From the NCBI GenBank assembly GCA_035263105.1, contig DATFRO010000108.1:1-64000 (forward strand): 64,000 bases of DNA. Direction: 5' to 3'. Position 1 is the first letter of the stretch, and each line of letters opens with the position of its first letter. The stretch is from DATBVX01 sp035263105. GTDB lineage: Bacteria > Pseudomonadota > Gammaproteobacteria > Steroidobacterales > Steroidobacteraceae. The notes beneath the pieces were generated by a model. The model worked only from the letters and a program-made list of their open reading frames with translations. It did not search any database and was not told where the DNA came from. The translations under genes and the position numbers were made by a program. Below are positions 1 to 8,113 of this stretch, piece after piece.

Positions 1-758
1 ACCACGATCGCGTTCATGCCGAAGCCGACGCCGCGCAGCGACTCGAGCCAGCGATAGTCGCCGAGCGTGCGCAGCGGTTCATCGCCCTGCCGCTCGCCAG
101 TTTGCTGATCGGTCGTGGTGACGATGCACCGGGTGCAGGGCTTCACGAGGCGCAGCTCCACCTCGCCGATGCGGATGCAATCGACCTCGTCTTCCGCAAA
201 CGGCGGCAGGCCGCTCAACACCATGTTGGGCCGGAAGCGTTCCATGGGCACCGGCCGTTCCAGGCGCGCGTTGAGATCGTCTAGCGAGCCCTGGTTCGCG
301 ACCAGCAGCGCGTAGCCATCGGCGAAACGCACGCGTGCCACCTGCTCGCCGGTGAAGTGGCGCTCGCTGGTTCGCTCATCGCCAGGGAGCGAGCGCACCA
401 GCTGACCGGGCCGGCCGGTCACCGCTTCGAACCACTCGCGCGTGTCAACCGTGTTGACCTGTGCCATGCATCGGTCGCGCCACACGGTCACTTCCAGTCG
501 CGCGCCGGCGCCGTCGATGGGACAGCGCAGCTGCGCGTGCCCCTGCGAACTCAGCACCAGGTCGCGCCCGTCGATGGCCACCTCGATGCACGCGAGCCGC
601 GGACATTCGCGTTGCGTGAGGAAACGGCCCGCGGGCGAGATGAACATCCAGTGCCGATCCCAGGCGAGCCCGGTGGGTGTCAGCTTCTGCGCGTCATGCG
701 AGATGGCGCGACAGCCCTTCACCGGGTAGGTGTAGAGCCCGGTCAGGACGGCGCTCAT
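1..758 (-). CDS. MOSC domain protein (YcbX-like), 3' end cut by the window
   Basis: About 252 codons are visible, running off the left edge. The N-terminus (MSAVLTGLYTYPVKGCRAI) is the beta-barrel MOSC_N type seen in YcbX and mARC-like proteins. The MOSC core follows, with 'RFRPNMVL' near residue 175 and the Cys-bearing 'KPCTRCIVTTTDQQTG' near residue 215. The conserved Cys in such proteins coordinates a molybdenum cofactor used to reduce N-hydroxylated compounds; that role here is inferred from the family. The start lies 8 bases after the ntrX stop, so it is probably the last gene of the def-fmt-rsmB-ntrYX transcript. No ferredoxin domain can be judged because the C-terminus is outside the window. 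Confidence 0.85.
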   Translation of the reverse strand, partial: MSAVLTGLYTYPVKGCRAISHDAQKLTPTGLAWDRHWMFISPAGRFLTQRECPRLACIEVAIDGRDLVLSSQGHAQLRCPIDGAGARLEVTVWRDRCMAQVNTVDTREWFEAVTGRPGQLVRSLPGDERTSERHFTGEQVARVRFADGYALLVANQGSLDDLNARLERPVPMERFRPNMVLSGLPPFAEDEVDCIRIGEVELRLVKPCTRCIVTTTDQQTGERQGDEPLRTLGDYRWLESLRGVGFGMNAIV

Positions 759-766
759 CGGACGCT

Positions 767-2128
767 CTAGTCCTCGGTGATGTTGCGGAAATCGACGCCG
801 AGCGAGCGGAGCTTGCGGTACAGGTGCGTGCGCTCCATGCCGACGCGCTTGGCGAGCTGACCCACCTTGCCGTTGCAGATCAGGAGCTGCTGCTGCAGGT
901 AAGCGCGCTCGAACTGTTCGCGCGCCTCGCGCAGCGGGAGCGCCAGCAGGTCCTGCTTGACCAGCGGCTCGTTCACCGGCAGCTGGGTCGCGAGCTCGCG
1001 CTCGATCTCATCGAGCCCGATCTCCTCCCCGCCCTTCAGGATCAGGAGGCGCTGCACCAGGTTCTTGAGCTCATGGATGTTGCCGGGCCACGGATAGTTG
1101 CGCAGCCGGTTCTGCGCCGCGACGCTGAAACGCCGGAACGGCAGGCTCGCATCGTCGACGAAGCGATCGACGTAGTAGCGCAGCAGCTCGGGAACGTCCT
1201 CCGCGTACTCGCGCAACGGCGGCACGCGCAGCATCACCACGTTGAACTGCGACAGCAGGTCGCGCCGGAACGGCTCCGGGGAGGTGCGCGTCTCGAAGCC
1301 CGGCTGTGCCGAGGTGAGGAAGCGCACGCTGAGCGGGCGCGAAGTGTTGCCACCGACTCGCGTGTAAGTGCCGCTCTCGATGTCGGCGAGGATCAGCCGC
1401 TGCACTCCCGGCAGCAGGTCCTCCAGCCCGTTGATATAGAGCGTGCCGCCTTCGGCCTGCTCATACAGGCCCGGTTGTGCCGCTCCTTCGCGTCCATGCA
1501 GCATCGCCGCCGCGGACTCCTCGCTCAGGCTCCCGGCAACGACGACCACGAACAGGTGACTGCTGCGGGTGCTGAGCGAGTGCACGTAGCGCGCAAAGGC
1601 TTCGCGTCCCGAGCCCGATTCGCCGAGCAGCAGGATCGGAGCGTCGTGTGGCGCGACCTGCTGGACCTGCTCGCGGATCAGTTGCATCGCGCGGCTGCGA
1701 CCGACCGGGGCAATCGGCGGCGGCAGGAGATTGCGCGTGCCCTGGCGCTTCTGGCGCCCGGCATCGAGCGCGCGTTCCACGGTGCGCAGGAGCTTCGCGA
1801 GCGACAGCGGCTTCTCCACGAAGTCGAACGCGCCGAGGCGCGTCGCCTCGACCGCGGTCTCGACGGTGCCGTGCCCGGACATCATCACCACCGGACAGTC
1901 GACCATCGCCGGGCCGCGCGACCACTCGCGCAGCAGCGTGATGCCATCGGTGTCCGGCATCCAGATGTCGAGCAGGACGAGATCGGGATTGGAGCGCGCA
2001 CGCGAGGCACGGGCCTGCGCGGCGTCGGCGGCGACATCGACTTCGTAGCCCTCCTCCGAAAGGATCTCGCGCAGGAGGCTGCGGATGTCGGCTTCGTCGT
2101 CGATGATCAGAATGCGCGGTGAGTTCAT
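767..2128 (-). CDS. ntrX: NtrX-type response regulator with degenerate AAA+ domain
   Basis: 453 residues. The receiver domain (1-120) has the acidic pair D10/D11, phospho-acceptor D54 (LLDIW) and K106. An AAA+ domain of the NtrC family follows (about 140-380), then a Fis-type helix-turn-helix (KVGQLAKRVGMERTHLYRKL, about 420-445). The AAA+ domain is abnormal: Walker A is GESGSGRE (169-176) with Arg for the catalytic Lys, Walker B reads GGTLYINGL where the family has GGTLFLDEI, and the loop that carries GAFTGA is deleted (HGREGAAQPG instead). It therefore should not hydrolyse ATP or remodel sigma54 holoenzyme and more likely acts as a phosphorylation-controlled DNA-binding regulator. It overlaps ntrY by 4 bases (ATGA), so the two are coupled. 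The name rests on the partner NtrY and overall similarity. Confidence 0.9.
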   Translation of the reverse strand: MNSPRILIIDDEADIRSLLREILSEEGYEVDVAADAAQARASRARSNPDLVLLDIWMPDTDGITLLREWSRGPAMVDCPVVMMSGHGTVETAVEATRLGAFDFVEKPLSLAKLLRTVERALDAGRQKRQGTRNLLPPPIAPVGRSRAMQLIREQVQQVAPHDAPILLLGESGSGREAFARYVHSLSTRSSHLFVVVVAGSLSEESAAAMLHGREGAAQPGLYEQAEGGTLYINGLEDLLPGVQRLILADIESGTYTRVGGNTSRPLSVRFLTSAQPGFETRTSPEPFRRDLLSQFNVVMLRVPPLREYAEDVPELLRYYVDRFVDDASLPFRRFSVAAQNRLRNYPWPGNIHELKNLVQRLLILKGGEEIGLDEIERELATQLPVNEPLVKQDLLALPLREAREQFERAYLQQQLLICNGKVGQLAKRVGMERTHLYRKLRSLGVDFRNITED

Positions 2129-4356
2129 GCCCGCTCCCTCCTCAATTCGCCCTTGCGTGCGTCGCGCGGCAGGACACCGACCCGCGCCCGCTCATCCGCC
2201 GGCAGCGTCACGCGCACGCGCGCGCCGCCGCTGCGCCGGTTCTCGGCCTCGATCTTCCCGCCGTGCTCCTCGACGATCTTCTTGACGATGGCGAGCCCGA
2301 GCCCGGTGCCCTTGGGCTTGCTGGTGACGTACGGATCGAACGCCTGGCCGATGATATCGGGCGCGAAGCCCGGCCCGTTGTCCGCGACGCTGATCTGCAC
2401 CAGTGGTCCGGCGGAGGCCGAGTCACGCTGGGTCGCGATGTCGATCTGCGCGTCCTCGCGCCCTTCGAGCGCTTCCATCGAATTGGTGATCAGGTTGTTC
2501 AGGATCTGGCGCACGCGGCCGCGGTCCGCTTCGAGCAGCGGCAATTCGCGATCGAGCTCGAGCCTGAGCTGCACGTTGCTGTCCTGCGCGCGATACAGGT
2601 CGGCGACTTCCTGCACCAGCTGGTTCAGGTCGAACGTGGCCAGGGTCATTTCCGGAGCGCGCGCGTATTCGCTGAAGGCGTTAACCATCTGCTTCATCGC
2701 CTCGACCTGCTGCACGATGGTGTGCGTGGCGCGCTCCAGCACGCGGGCGTCCTGCTCCATCATGCTGCCGAGGAAACGCCGTCGCATGCGCTCCGCCGAA
2801 AGCTGGATCGGCGTGAGCGGGTTCTTGATCTCGTGCGCGAGGCGGCGCGCCACCTCGCCCCAAGCCGCATCGCGCTGGGCCTGCAGCATGATCGTGATGT
2901 CGTCGAACACCACGACGTGACCGCCGGGTTCGCCCTCGCCGCCCGGGAGCGCCGTGCAGGCGCACATCAACACGCGCCGGCCGCTTTCGCCGCGCAGCTC
3001 GAGCTGCTCGCGCCAGTCGGTCTGCCCGGCCGCGAATTTCGCCTGTAGCGCGGCGACGAACTGCGTCAGGAGGGTCTCGCCGCCCGCGATCTCGGCCAGC
3101 GTCTTGCCGGTCGCCGCGTCCAGGTCCGTGCCCAGGATGCTGCTCGCGGCCTGGTTGGCGACCCGGATCTTCATGTCGGGCTCGAGCGAGACCACGCCGG
3201 TGGACAAGCGCGCGAGGATGATGGCGAGGTTCGCCCGCTCGCTTTCGACCGCATGCTGGCTGCTGCGCGCTTCCTCGCGCGCGCGCGCCAGGCGCTTGGT
3301 CATGTCGTTGAACGAGTGCACCAGGAAGCCCATCTCGTCGCGCGAGGAGAGCGGCAGGCGCGTGTCGAAATCGCCTTTGCCGACCGCGCGTGTGCCTGCG
3401 GCCAGGTCCTGGATCGGCTTCACCAGGCGCTGCGCCGAGAAGAACGCGCCATACACCGCGGCCAGGAGCGATAACAGCAGCACCAGGGTCAGGGTGAGAC
3501 GGAAGCTGTACTTGAGCGGCTCGCGCAAATAGGAGAGCTCGCCGTACTGTGTGTGCGCACGCTGCACCGTGTCGGCGAGGGCACCGAGGCGTTCCGGCAC
3601 CGGGAACACCGCGAGCAGAACGCGCGGCTCATCGCCCGGCAGCGCGGGCGCGACGGGCACCGCGGTGCGGATGATGTAGCCGCCGCGCGGCACCGGCTCC
3701 AGGCTGACGAAGGGACGTCCCTGACGGACCTGCAGCATCGCCTCCTCGGACGGACGCTGCGGAATCGACTCGGTCGGACGCTCGGTGCTGGTGGCGATGA
3801 TGCGTCCGTGCTGCCCGAGGAGCGTGTATTCGAGCGCGCCGTTCGCGCGCCGCTCGGTATCGAGCCGCCGGATGAGATCGCGCTCCGACGTGAGCTCGAG
3901 GTCCTGCGCCAGCGTCTCGGTCGCGTCGAGATATTCGCGCCGATTGTGATCGAGCACGGCGCGGCTCAGCATCAGCGCTTCGTTCAAGCCCTGCTTCACT
4001 TCGACGTCGAACCAGCTGTCGATGCCGCGGTTGAGGAATTCCAGCGCGAAGTAATAGACGATGAGCAGCGGCGGGATCACCAGCGCACCGAAGATCGTCA
4101 CCGTGCGCAGCTTCAGCCGCGAACCGATGATGTGCCGACGATACTCGCGCACCAGCTGCGCGAGCTTGGCGGTGAGCAGCACCAGCAGCACCACGACGCC
4201 CACGGCATTGATCAGCAGGATCCAGGGGTGCAGGCGGCCGAACTGCGCCGAGTTCTGCGCGGTCTTGGCGAGCAGGAACAGCGCCGCGAGCCACAGCGCG
4301 GCGCCGAGGCCGACCAGCGCGTAGCCGCCGTACTTCCTTATTGCAGCAATGGCCAT
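2125..4356 (-). CDS. ntrY: NtrY-type membrane sensor histidine kinase
   Basis: 743 residues from ATG 4356 (MAIAAIRKYGGY). Upstream in-frame codons exist but lie inside the DUF4390 gene and look like a shadow. Three membrane helices fill residues 11-30, 44-64 and 86-106. A long periplasmic sensor segment follows, then a fourth helix near 286-306, HAMP, a PAS domain (about 370-470), a HisKA domain with the phospho-acceptor in RRLAHEIKNPLTPIQLS (His near 505) and an HATPase domain with NLITNSMEAL, ADNGPGF and GTGLGLAIVKK. This is the NtrY architecture; it phosphorylates NtrX and has been linked to nitrogen or redox signals in other bacteria. The signal sensed here cannot be read from sequence. 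The start overlaps the end of the DUF4390 gene by 19 bases, and ntrX follows with a 4-base overlap. Confidence 0.95.
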   Translation of the reverse strand: MAIAAIRKYGGYALVGLGAALWLAALFLLAKTAQNSAQFGRLHPWILLINAVGVVVLLVLLTAKLAQLVREYRRHIIGSRLKLRTVTIFGALVIPPLLIVYYFALEFLNRGIDSWFDVEVKQGLNEALMLSRAVLDHNRREYLDATETLAQDLELTSERDLIRRLDTERRANGALEYTLLGQHGRIIATSTERPTESIPQRPSEEAMLQVRQGRPFVSLEPVPRGGYIIRTAVPVAPALPGDEPRVLLAVFPVPERLGALADTVQRAHTQYGELSYLREPLKYSFRLTLTLVLLLSLLAAVYGAFFSAQRLVKPIQDLAAGTRAVGKGDFDTRLPLSSRDEMGFLVHSFNDMTKRLARAREEARSSQHAVESERANLAIILARLSTGVVSLEPDMKIRVANQAASSILGTDLDAATGKTLAEIAGGETLLTQFVAALQAKFAAGQTDWREQLELRGESGRRVLMCACTALPGGEGEPGGHVVVFDDITIMLQAQRDAAWGEVARRLAHEIKNPLTPIQLSAERMRRRFLGSMMEQDARVLERATHTIVQQVEAMKQMVNAFSEYARAPEMTLATFDLNQLVQEVADLYRAQDSNVQLRLELDRELPLLEADRGRVRQILNNLITNSMEALEGREDAQIDIATQRDSASAGPLVQISVADNGPGFAPDIIGQAFDPYVTSKPKGTGLGLAIVKKIVEEHGGKIEAENRRSGGARVRVTLPADERARVGVLPRDARKGELRRERA

Positions 4357-4943
4357 GTGTACCACTCGCTGACGCGATGGTAGTCGTTGGTCCAGAACAT
4401 CAGGATGCGCAGCGTGTCCGGCATGTCTCCGAGGTTGAGCGTGGCGCGCAGGCTGAACTCGTGGCGGTAGCCCTTGCGTATCAGCGACTCGTCGAGCACC
4501 GGCACGCTGCTGACGCGGGCCATCTGCTCGAGCGCGGAATCGAGGTCCGGATACGAAGCCTGCTCGCCGCTGTTCGAGTTGCGCACCACGTAGCGATCGC
4601 TCACGGCCTGGTACTGCAGCTGATACTCCTGGCGGAGCGATGCCACGCTCTCGTCGAGCCAGTAGTGGCGCGCACGGGAGACCTCCAGCTCCAGCACCAG
4701 CGTCAGCGGCACGCCGTCGCTGAGCGCGGCGCGCACGCGGCTGCTGAGCGGGAGCTGCAGGCGCGCGTTGAGCAGGTACACGCCCTCGACGAGCTGGACG
4801 TAGGCGGTGCGCACGCCGAGCACCGGGGCAGCCTCCGCCCACGCGCGCTCCTGCACGAGCAGGGGCGATCCGGCCAGCAACAGCAACGGCCAGATGCGCG
4901 GCCGCAGGATTGAGCGCAGGAAACGCATGCAGTGAACAGTCAT
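4338..4943 (-). CDS. DUF4390 family secreted protein
   Basis: 201 residues from ATG 4943 (MTVHCMRFL). ATG 4928 (MRFLRSIL), five codons on, gives a more classical signal peptide and is equally possible; neither has a strong Shine-Dalgarno. The N-terminus is basic, then hydrophobic (IWPLLLLAGSPLLV), with a probable cleavage after AWA. The mature part includes 'GVYLLNARLQLPLSSRVRAA', the typical beginning of the DUF4390 domain found immediately upstream of ntrYX in many Gammaproteobacteria. The function is unknown. Its fixed place between rsmB and ntrY suggests a link to envelope sensing by NtrY, but that is only inference from context. An in-frame extension to 5048 would run into rsmB and is not supported. 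Confidence 0.85.
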   Translation of the reverse strand: MTVHCMRFLRSILRPRIWPLLLLAGSPLLVQERAWAEAAPVLGVRTAYVQLVEGVYLLNARLQLPLSSRVRAALSDGVPLTLVLELEVSRARHYWLDESVASLRQEYQLQYQAVSDRYVVRNSNSGEQASYPDLDSALEQMARVSSVPVLDESLIRKGYRHEFSLRATLNLGDMPDTLRILMFWTNDYHRVSEWYTWPLLQ

Positions 4944-4992
4944 GCGCGCTGCCGGACCGCCGCGCCTGGGACTGTAGGTGAACGGGATTCGA

Positions 4993-6372
4993 TCAAGCGG
5001 ACGGGTTCCCTGCGGACGCTCCGGAGTGGCGCTTTTCCAAGCAAGCATAATAGAAGCCGTCCAGACCCGCTTCTCCGGGCAGGAACTGGATGCCAGCCTG
5101 GTTCACGCGCACGCCCGCTGGGCCGAACCCCTCCGGAATGGGGACGGAGTTTGCGGACGGTTCGCCGGTGAGAAATGCCTCCACGACCTCGTCGTTCTCC
5201 GCTCGCAGCACCGAACAGGTCACGTAGAGCAAACGTCCGCCCGGGGCGAGCAGCGGCCAGAGCGCACCCAGCAATCGGAGCTGTTCCCGGCGCAGGGAAT
5301 CGATGTCGCTCGCGCGCCTGAGCAGCTTCACGTCGGGATGCCGCCGGATCACGCCGGTCGCGGTACACGGCGCATCGAGCAAGATGCGCTCGAACGGACG
5401 CGAATCCCACCAGCGCGCGGTATCGGCAGCATCGCCGACGATCACGCTCGCCGCGAGCTGCAGTCGACGCAAGTTCTCGCGCAACGCTTCGAGCCGCTCG
5501 GCGGAGCGATCCACGGCCACCAACTCGACGTCCGCCTGCTCGAGGAGGTGGCAGGCTTTCCCGCCGGGTGCGGCGCAGGCGTCGAGCACTCGCATGCGAT
5601 CGCCGACCGCGAGCAACTGCGCCGCGAGTTGTGCGCCCGCGTCCTGCACCGAGACGGCGCCGGACTCGAATCCGGGCAGTCGCGTAACCGGCACCGGCGT
5701 TTCGAGCAGTAAGGCGTCGGGCGCGAGCTCGCTGCGAGTTGCGTTCAGCGACTCGCTCGCGAGTGCTGCGAGATATTCCGCAGGCGACGTGCGTCGCCGG
5801 TTCACCCGCAGCCACATGGGCGGCGCCTGGTTGTTCGCCTCGAGGATCTTGCGCCAATGGTCCGGCCAGTCGTGCCGAATCCGCTCCATCAGCCACGCCG
5901 GGTGCGCGAAGCGGGCCGGCGGGAACTCCTCGGCAGCGGCGCCGAGTCGCTCCCGCTCGCGCAGAAAGCGTCGCAGGATGGCGTTCACCAGCCCCGCGGC
6001 GCGCGGTTCGCCCAGCTCGCGTGCGGCATCGACCGCCTGGTCGACGATCGCGTGCGGCGGATGATTCGAGAACGCCAGCTGATGCAGGGCCACGGCGAGC
6101 AAGCCGCCTATCCGCGGCTTCGGCCTGGTTCCCCTTTCGAGCAACTGCGTCTGCCAGTAGTCGAGCCGCGTGTACCAACGCAGCGTGCCGTAGCTGAGCG
6201 CCTGCAATGCGGCGGCATCCTCGGCTTCGCTTACGGTGCTCGCCATGCTCTCGAGCGCGTCGTCGAGCGACTGACCCTTGGCGATCACGGCGGTCACCGT
6301 GTTCGCCGCCGAGGCAAGCAGCGCGGAGGTGCTCAACCGCGCGCTCTTCGTGCTGGCATTCTTCTGCGCCAT
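4993..6372 (-). CDS. rsmB: 16S rRNA (cytosine-967-C5) methyltransferase RsmB
   Basis: 459 residues. The N-terminal NusB-like RNA-binding domain covers about 1-150 (LSYGTLRWYTRLDYW, HAIVDQAVDAAR). The Rossmann methyltransferase domain has the SAM motif DACAAPGGKACHL (about 264), DAPCTATGVIRRHPD (first catalytic-region Cys, about 332) and VTCSVLRAENDEVVEAFL (nucleophilic Cys, about 384). This two-cysteine arrangement is diagnostic for RNA m5C methyltransferases, and the NusB fusion marks RsmB/Sun, which methylates C967 of 16S rRNA. It starts 16 bases after fmt and belongs to the def-fmt-rsmB operon found in most Gammaproteobacteria. Confidence 0.97.
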   Translation of the reverse strand: MAQKNASTKSARLSTSALLASAANTVTAVIAKGQSLDDALESMASTVSEAEDAAALQALSYGTLRWYTRLDYWQTQLLERGTRPKPRIGGLLAVALHQLAFSNHPPHAIVDQAVDAARELGEPRAAGLVNAILRRFLRERERLGAAAEEFPPARFAHPAWLMERIRHDWPDHWRKILEANNQAPPMWLRVNRRRTSPAEYLAALASESLNATRSELAPDALLLETPVPVTRLPGFESGAVSVQDAGAQLAAQLLAVGDRMRVLDACAAPGGKACHLLEQADVELVAVDRSAERLEALRENLRRLQLAASVIVGDAADTARWWDSRPFERILLDAPCTATGVIRRHPDVKLLRRASDIDSLRREQLRLLGALWPLLAPGGRLLYVTCSVLRAENDEVVEAFLTGEPSANSVPIPEGFGPAGVRVNQAGIQFLPGEAGLDGFYYACLEKRHSGASAGNPSA

Positions 6373-6388
6373 GGTGGTCGGTGGTCGA

Positions 6389-7324
6389 TCAGCCGCCGAG
6401 AATTTCGCCCTTCAGGTCATGCGCCAGCAGGAACTCGCGCACCGGCAGCGGCCGGCGGCCGGGCAGCTGCACGATATCGAGTGCCAGCGCGCCCTCGCCG
6501 CAGGCGATGACGAGAGCGGCAGTGGAGGCAAGCACTGTCCCGGGCCGAGCCTCGTGCGCGGTGGGCTGCGCATGTGCAGCCCACACCCGTAATGTCTGGT
6601 CGTGCAGCGAAGTCTCGGCGATGGGCCACGGGTTGAACGCGCGCACGTGGCGTTCGACCTGCGCCGCGGGCTGCGACCAGTCGATGCGCGCCTCGGTCTT
6701 TTCAATGCGGCGTGCATAGGTGGCCGGTCCCGCCTGCGGTTGGGCAGTAAGACGGCCGGCAGCGATGCCATCGATCGCCTCGACGATCGCCTGAGCGCCG
6801 AGCTCCGCGAGCTTCTCGTGCAGGGTGGCGCTGGTCTCCGCCGGGTCGACAGCCGCCGTCTTGCGCAAGAACACGGGGCCGGTGTCCAGGGTGGGCTCCA
6901 TCTGCATGATCGAAACCCCGGTCTGCTCGTCACCGGCCAGGAGCGCACGCTGAATGGGAGCGGCGCCGCGCCAGCGCGGCAGCAACGATGCATGAATATT
7001 GATGCAGCCGAGGCGCGGCCAGTCGAGCAGAGCGGACGGCAACAGCAATCCGTAAGCCGCGACGATCATCGCATCCGGGGCCTGGGCGCAGAGCGCCCGC
7101 AAATCTTGCGGCGTACGCGGTCGCTCCGGCTGCAGCACCGGGATGCCGAGCTCTCGTGCTGCCGACTTCACTGCGTTCTCGGTCATCTGCCGGCCGCGCC
7201 CCGCCGGCTTGTCCGGTCGCGTGAGCGTCCCGACCACCTGGTGCGGGCTACGAACGAGAGCCTTCAGTGCCGGAACGGCGAACGGCGGCGTGCCCGCGAA
7301 CACCAGGCGCAGAGAATCACTCAC
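6389..7324 (-). CDS. fmt: methionyl-tRNA formyltransferase
   Basis: 311 residues, the normal length. The N-terminal formyltransferase domain begins LRLVFAGTPPFAVPALKAL and carries the folate-site and catalytic stretch INIHASLLPRWRGAAPIQ around residue 110, followed by GVSIMQMEPTLDTGPV. The C-terminal OB-like tRNA-binding domain includes RAFNPWPIAET. It transfers a formyl group from 10-formyl-tetrahydrofolate to initiator Met-tRNA. It is located 21 bases after def and 16 bases before rsmB, so initiation formylation and later deformylation are co-expressed. Confidence 0.98.
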   Translation of the reverse strand: MSDSLRLVFAGTPPFAVPALKALVRSPHQVVGTLTRPDKPAGRGRQMTENAVKSAARELGIPVLQPERPRTPQDLRALCAQAPDAMIVAAYGLLLPSALLDWPRLGCINIHASLLPRWRGAAPIQRALLAGDEQTGVSIMQMEPTLDTGPVFLRKTAAVDPAETSATLHEKLAELGAQAIVEAIDGIAAGRLTAQPQAGPATYARRIEKTEARIDWSQPAAQVERHVRAFNPWPIAETSLHDQTLRVWAAHAQPTAHEARPGTVLASTAALVIACGEGALALDIVQLPGRRPLPVREFLLAHDLKGEILGG

Positions 7325-7345
7325 GCGAGGCGGGAAGTGCGGCCT

Positions 7346-7891
7346 TCAGATGGCCGGAACGCGCGGCCGCGATTCGGATGAGGTTCCCGACGCACGCTGC
7401 TTGCGGTCCTTCTCGAGTCGTTTGCGGATGCGCTGGCGCTTGAGCTCGGAGAGGTAGTCGACGAACAGCTTCCCGTCGAGATGATCGATCTCGTGCTGGA
7501 TGCACACTGCGAGGAGTCCCTCGGCATCGAGCTCGAAGTGTTTTCCCTCGACGTCCTGCGCACGCAACCTGATGCGCGCGGCGCGTTCGACCTCATCGAA
7601 GATTCCAGGCACGGACAGGCAGCCTTCTTCGCGCACGGCGAGGCCCTCGCGGCTGAGGATCTCGGGATTGACGAAGACCTGCGGCTGGTCGTGCGTCTCG
7701 GAGACGTCCGCGACCAGCATGCGCTGATGCACATCGACCTGGGTGGCTGCGAGACCGACGCCGGGTGCCGCGTACATGGTTTCCAGCATGTCCGCCGCCA
7801 GTTGCCGCAGTGCGGCATCGAAGGTTTTCACGGGCTGCGCCCTGGTTCGCAGCCGCGGATCGGGGTATTCCAGGATTGTCAGTCGGGCCAT
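7346..7891 (-). CDS. def: peptide deformylase
   Basis: 181 residues from ATG 7891 (MARLTILEYPDPRL), the conserved PDF start; a longer frame to 7939 adds 16 residues with no family counterpart. All three metal/active-site motifs are present: GVGLAATQ (44-51), EEGCLS with the metal-binding Cys91, and QHEIDHLDG with His133, Glu134 and His137. It removes the formyl group from nascent proteins. The C-terminal tail after residue 160 is rich in Lys and Arg (RQRIRKRLEKDRKQR), as in many proteobacterial enzymes. First gene of the minus-strand operon; the intergenic region 7892-8113 is shared with the divergent LysM gene. Confidence 0.97.
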   Translation of the reverse strand: MARLTILEYPDPRLRTRAQPVKTFDAALRQLAADMLETMYAAPGVGLAATQVDVHQRMLVADVSETHDQPQVFVNPEILSREGLAVREEGCLSVPGIFDEVERAARIRLRAQDVEGKHFELDAEGLLAVCIQHEIDHLDGKLFVDYLSELKRQRIRKRLEKDRKQRASGTSSESRPRVPAI

Positions 7892-8035
7892 GGCAGTCTT
7901 AACCAGTATTCGGACAAGTGCTCCGCAAATGCGGCTCAACCCGCAGGAGTGACCTGAGATAGGGTGAAGTTCGGGGGTCGGAGGCGCCGGAAAATGTCAA
8001 AAGTGAGACCGAATTCTTAAACCATTCTCTCAGGA

Positions 8036-8064
8036 TTGCGACGCTAGATCGTTGAGATTATAAC
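8036..8064 (+). promoter_or_regulatory. sigma70-type promoter for the LysM lipoprotein gene
   Basis: TTGCGA (8036-8041) and TATAAC (8059-8064) are separated by 17 bases, a 4/6 and 5/6 match to the consensus hexamers. Transcription would start near 8071, leaving about 43 bases of leader before the ATG at 8114, which is preceded by AAGGAG at 8101-8106. Confidence 0.6.
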
Positions 8065-8113
8065 AGCGGAGCCTTTTTTTCCGGGACCGCACCCTCTTCG
8101 AAGGAGCCTTGGG

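Noticed and set aside
677..2122. 481-codon open frame on the plus strand opposite ntrX (also 2119-3048, 3553-4383)
   Set aside because: Antisense shadows caused by high GC at third positions; Arg/Ala/His-rich, no family features, whereas the minus-strand genes have complete domains.
7995..8000. Perfect TTGACA on the minus strand upstream of def
   Set aside because: No acceptable -10 at 15-19 bases (the position reads C-rich), so a def promoter could not be claimed from it.
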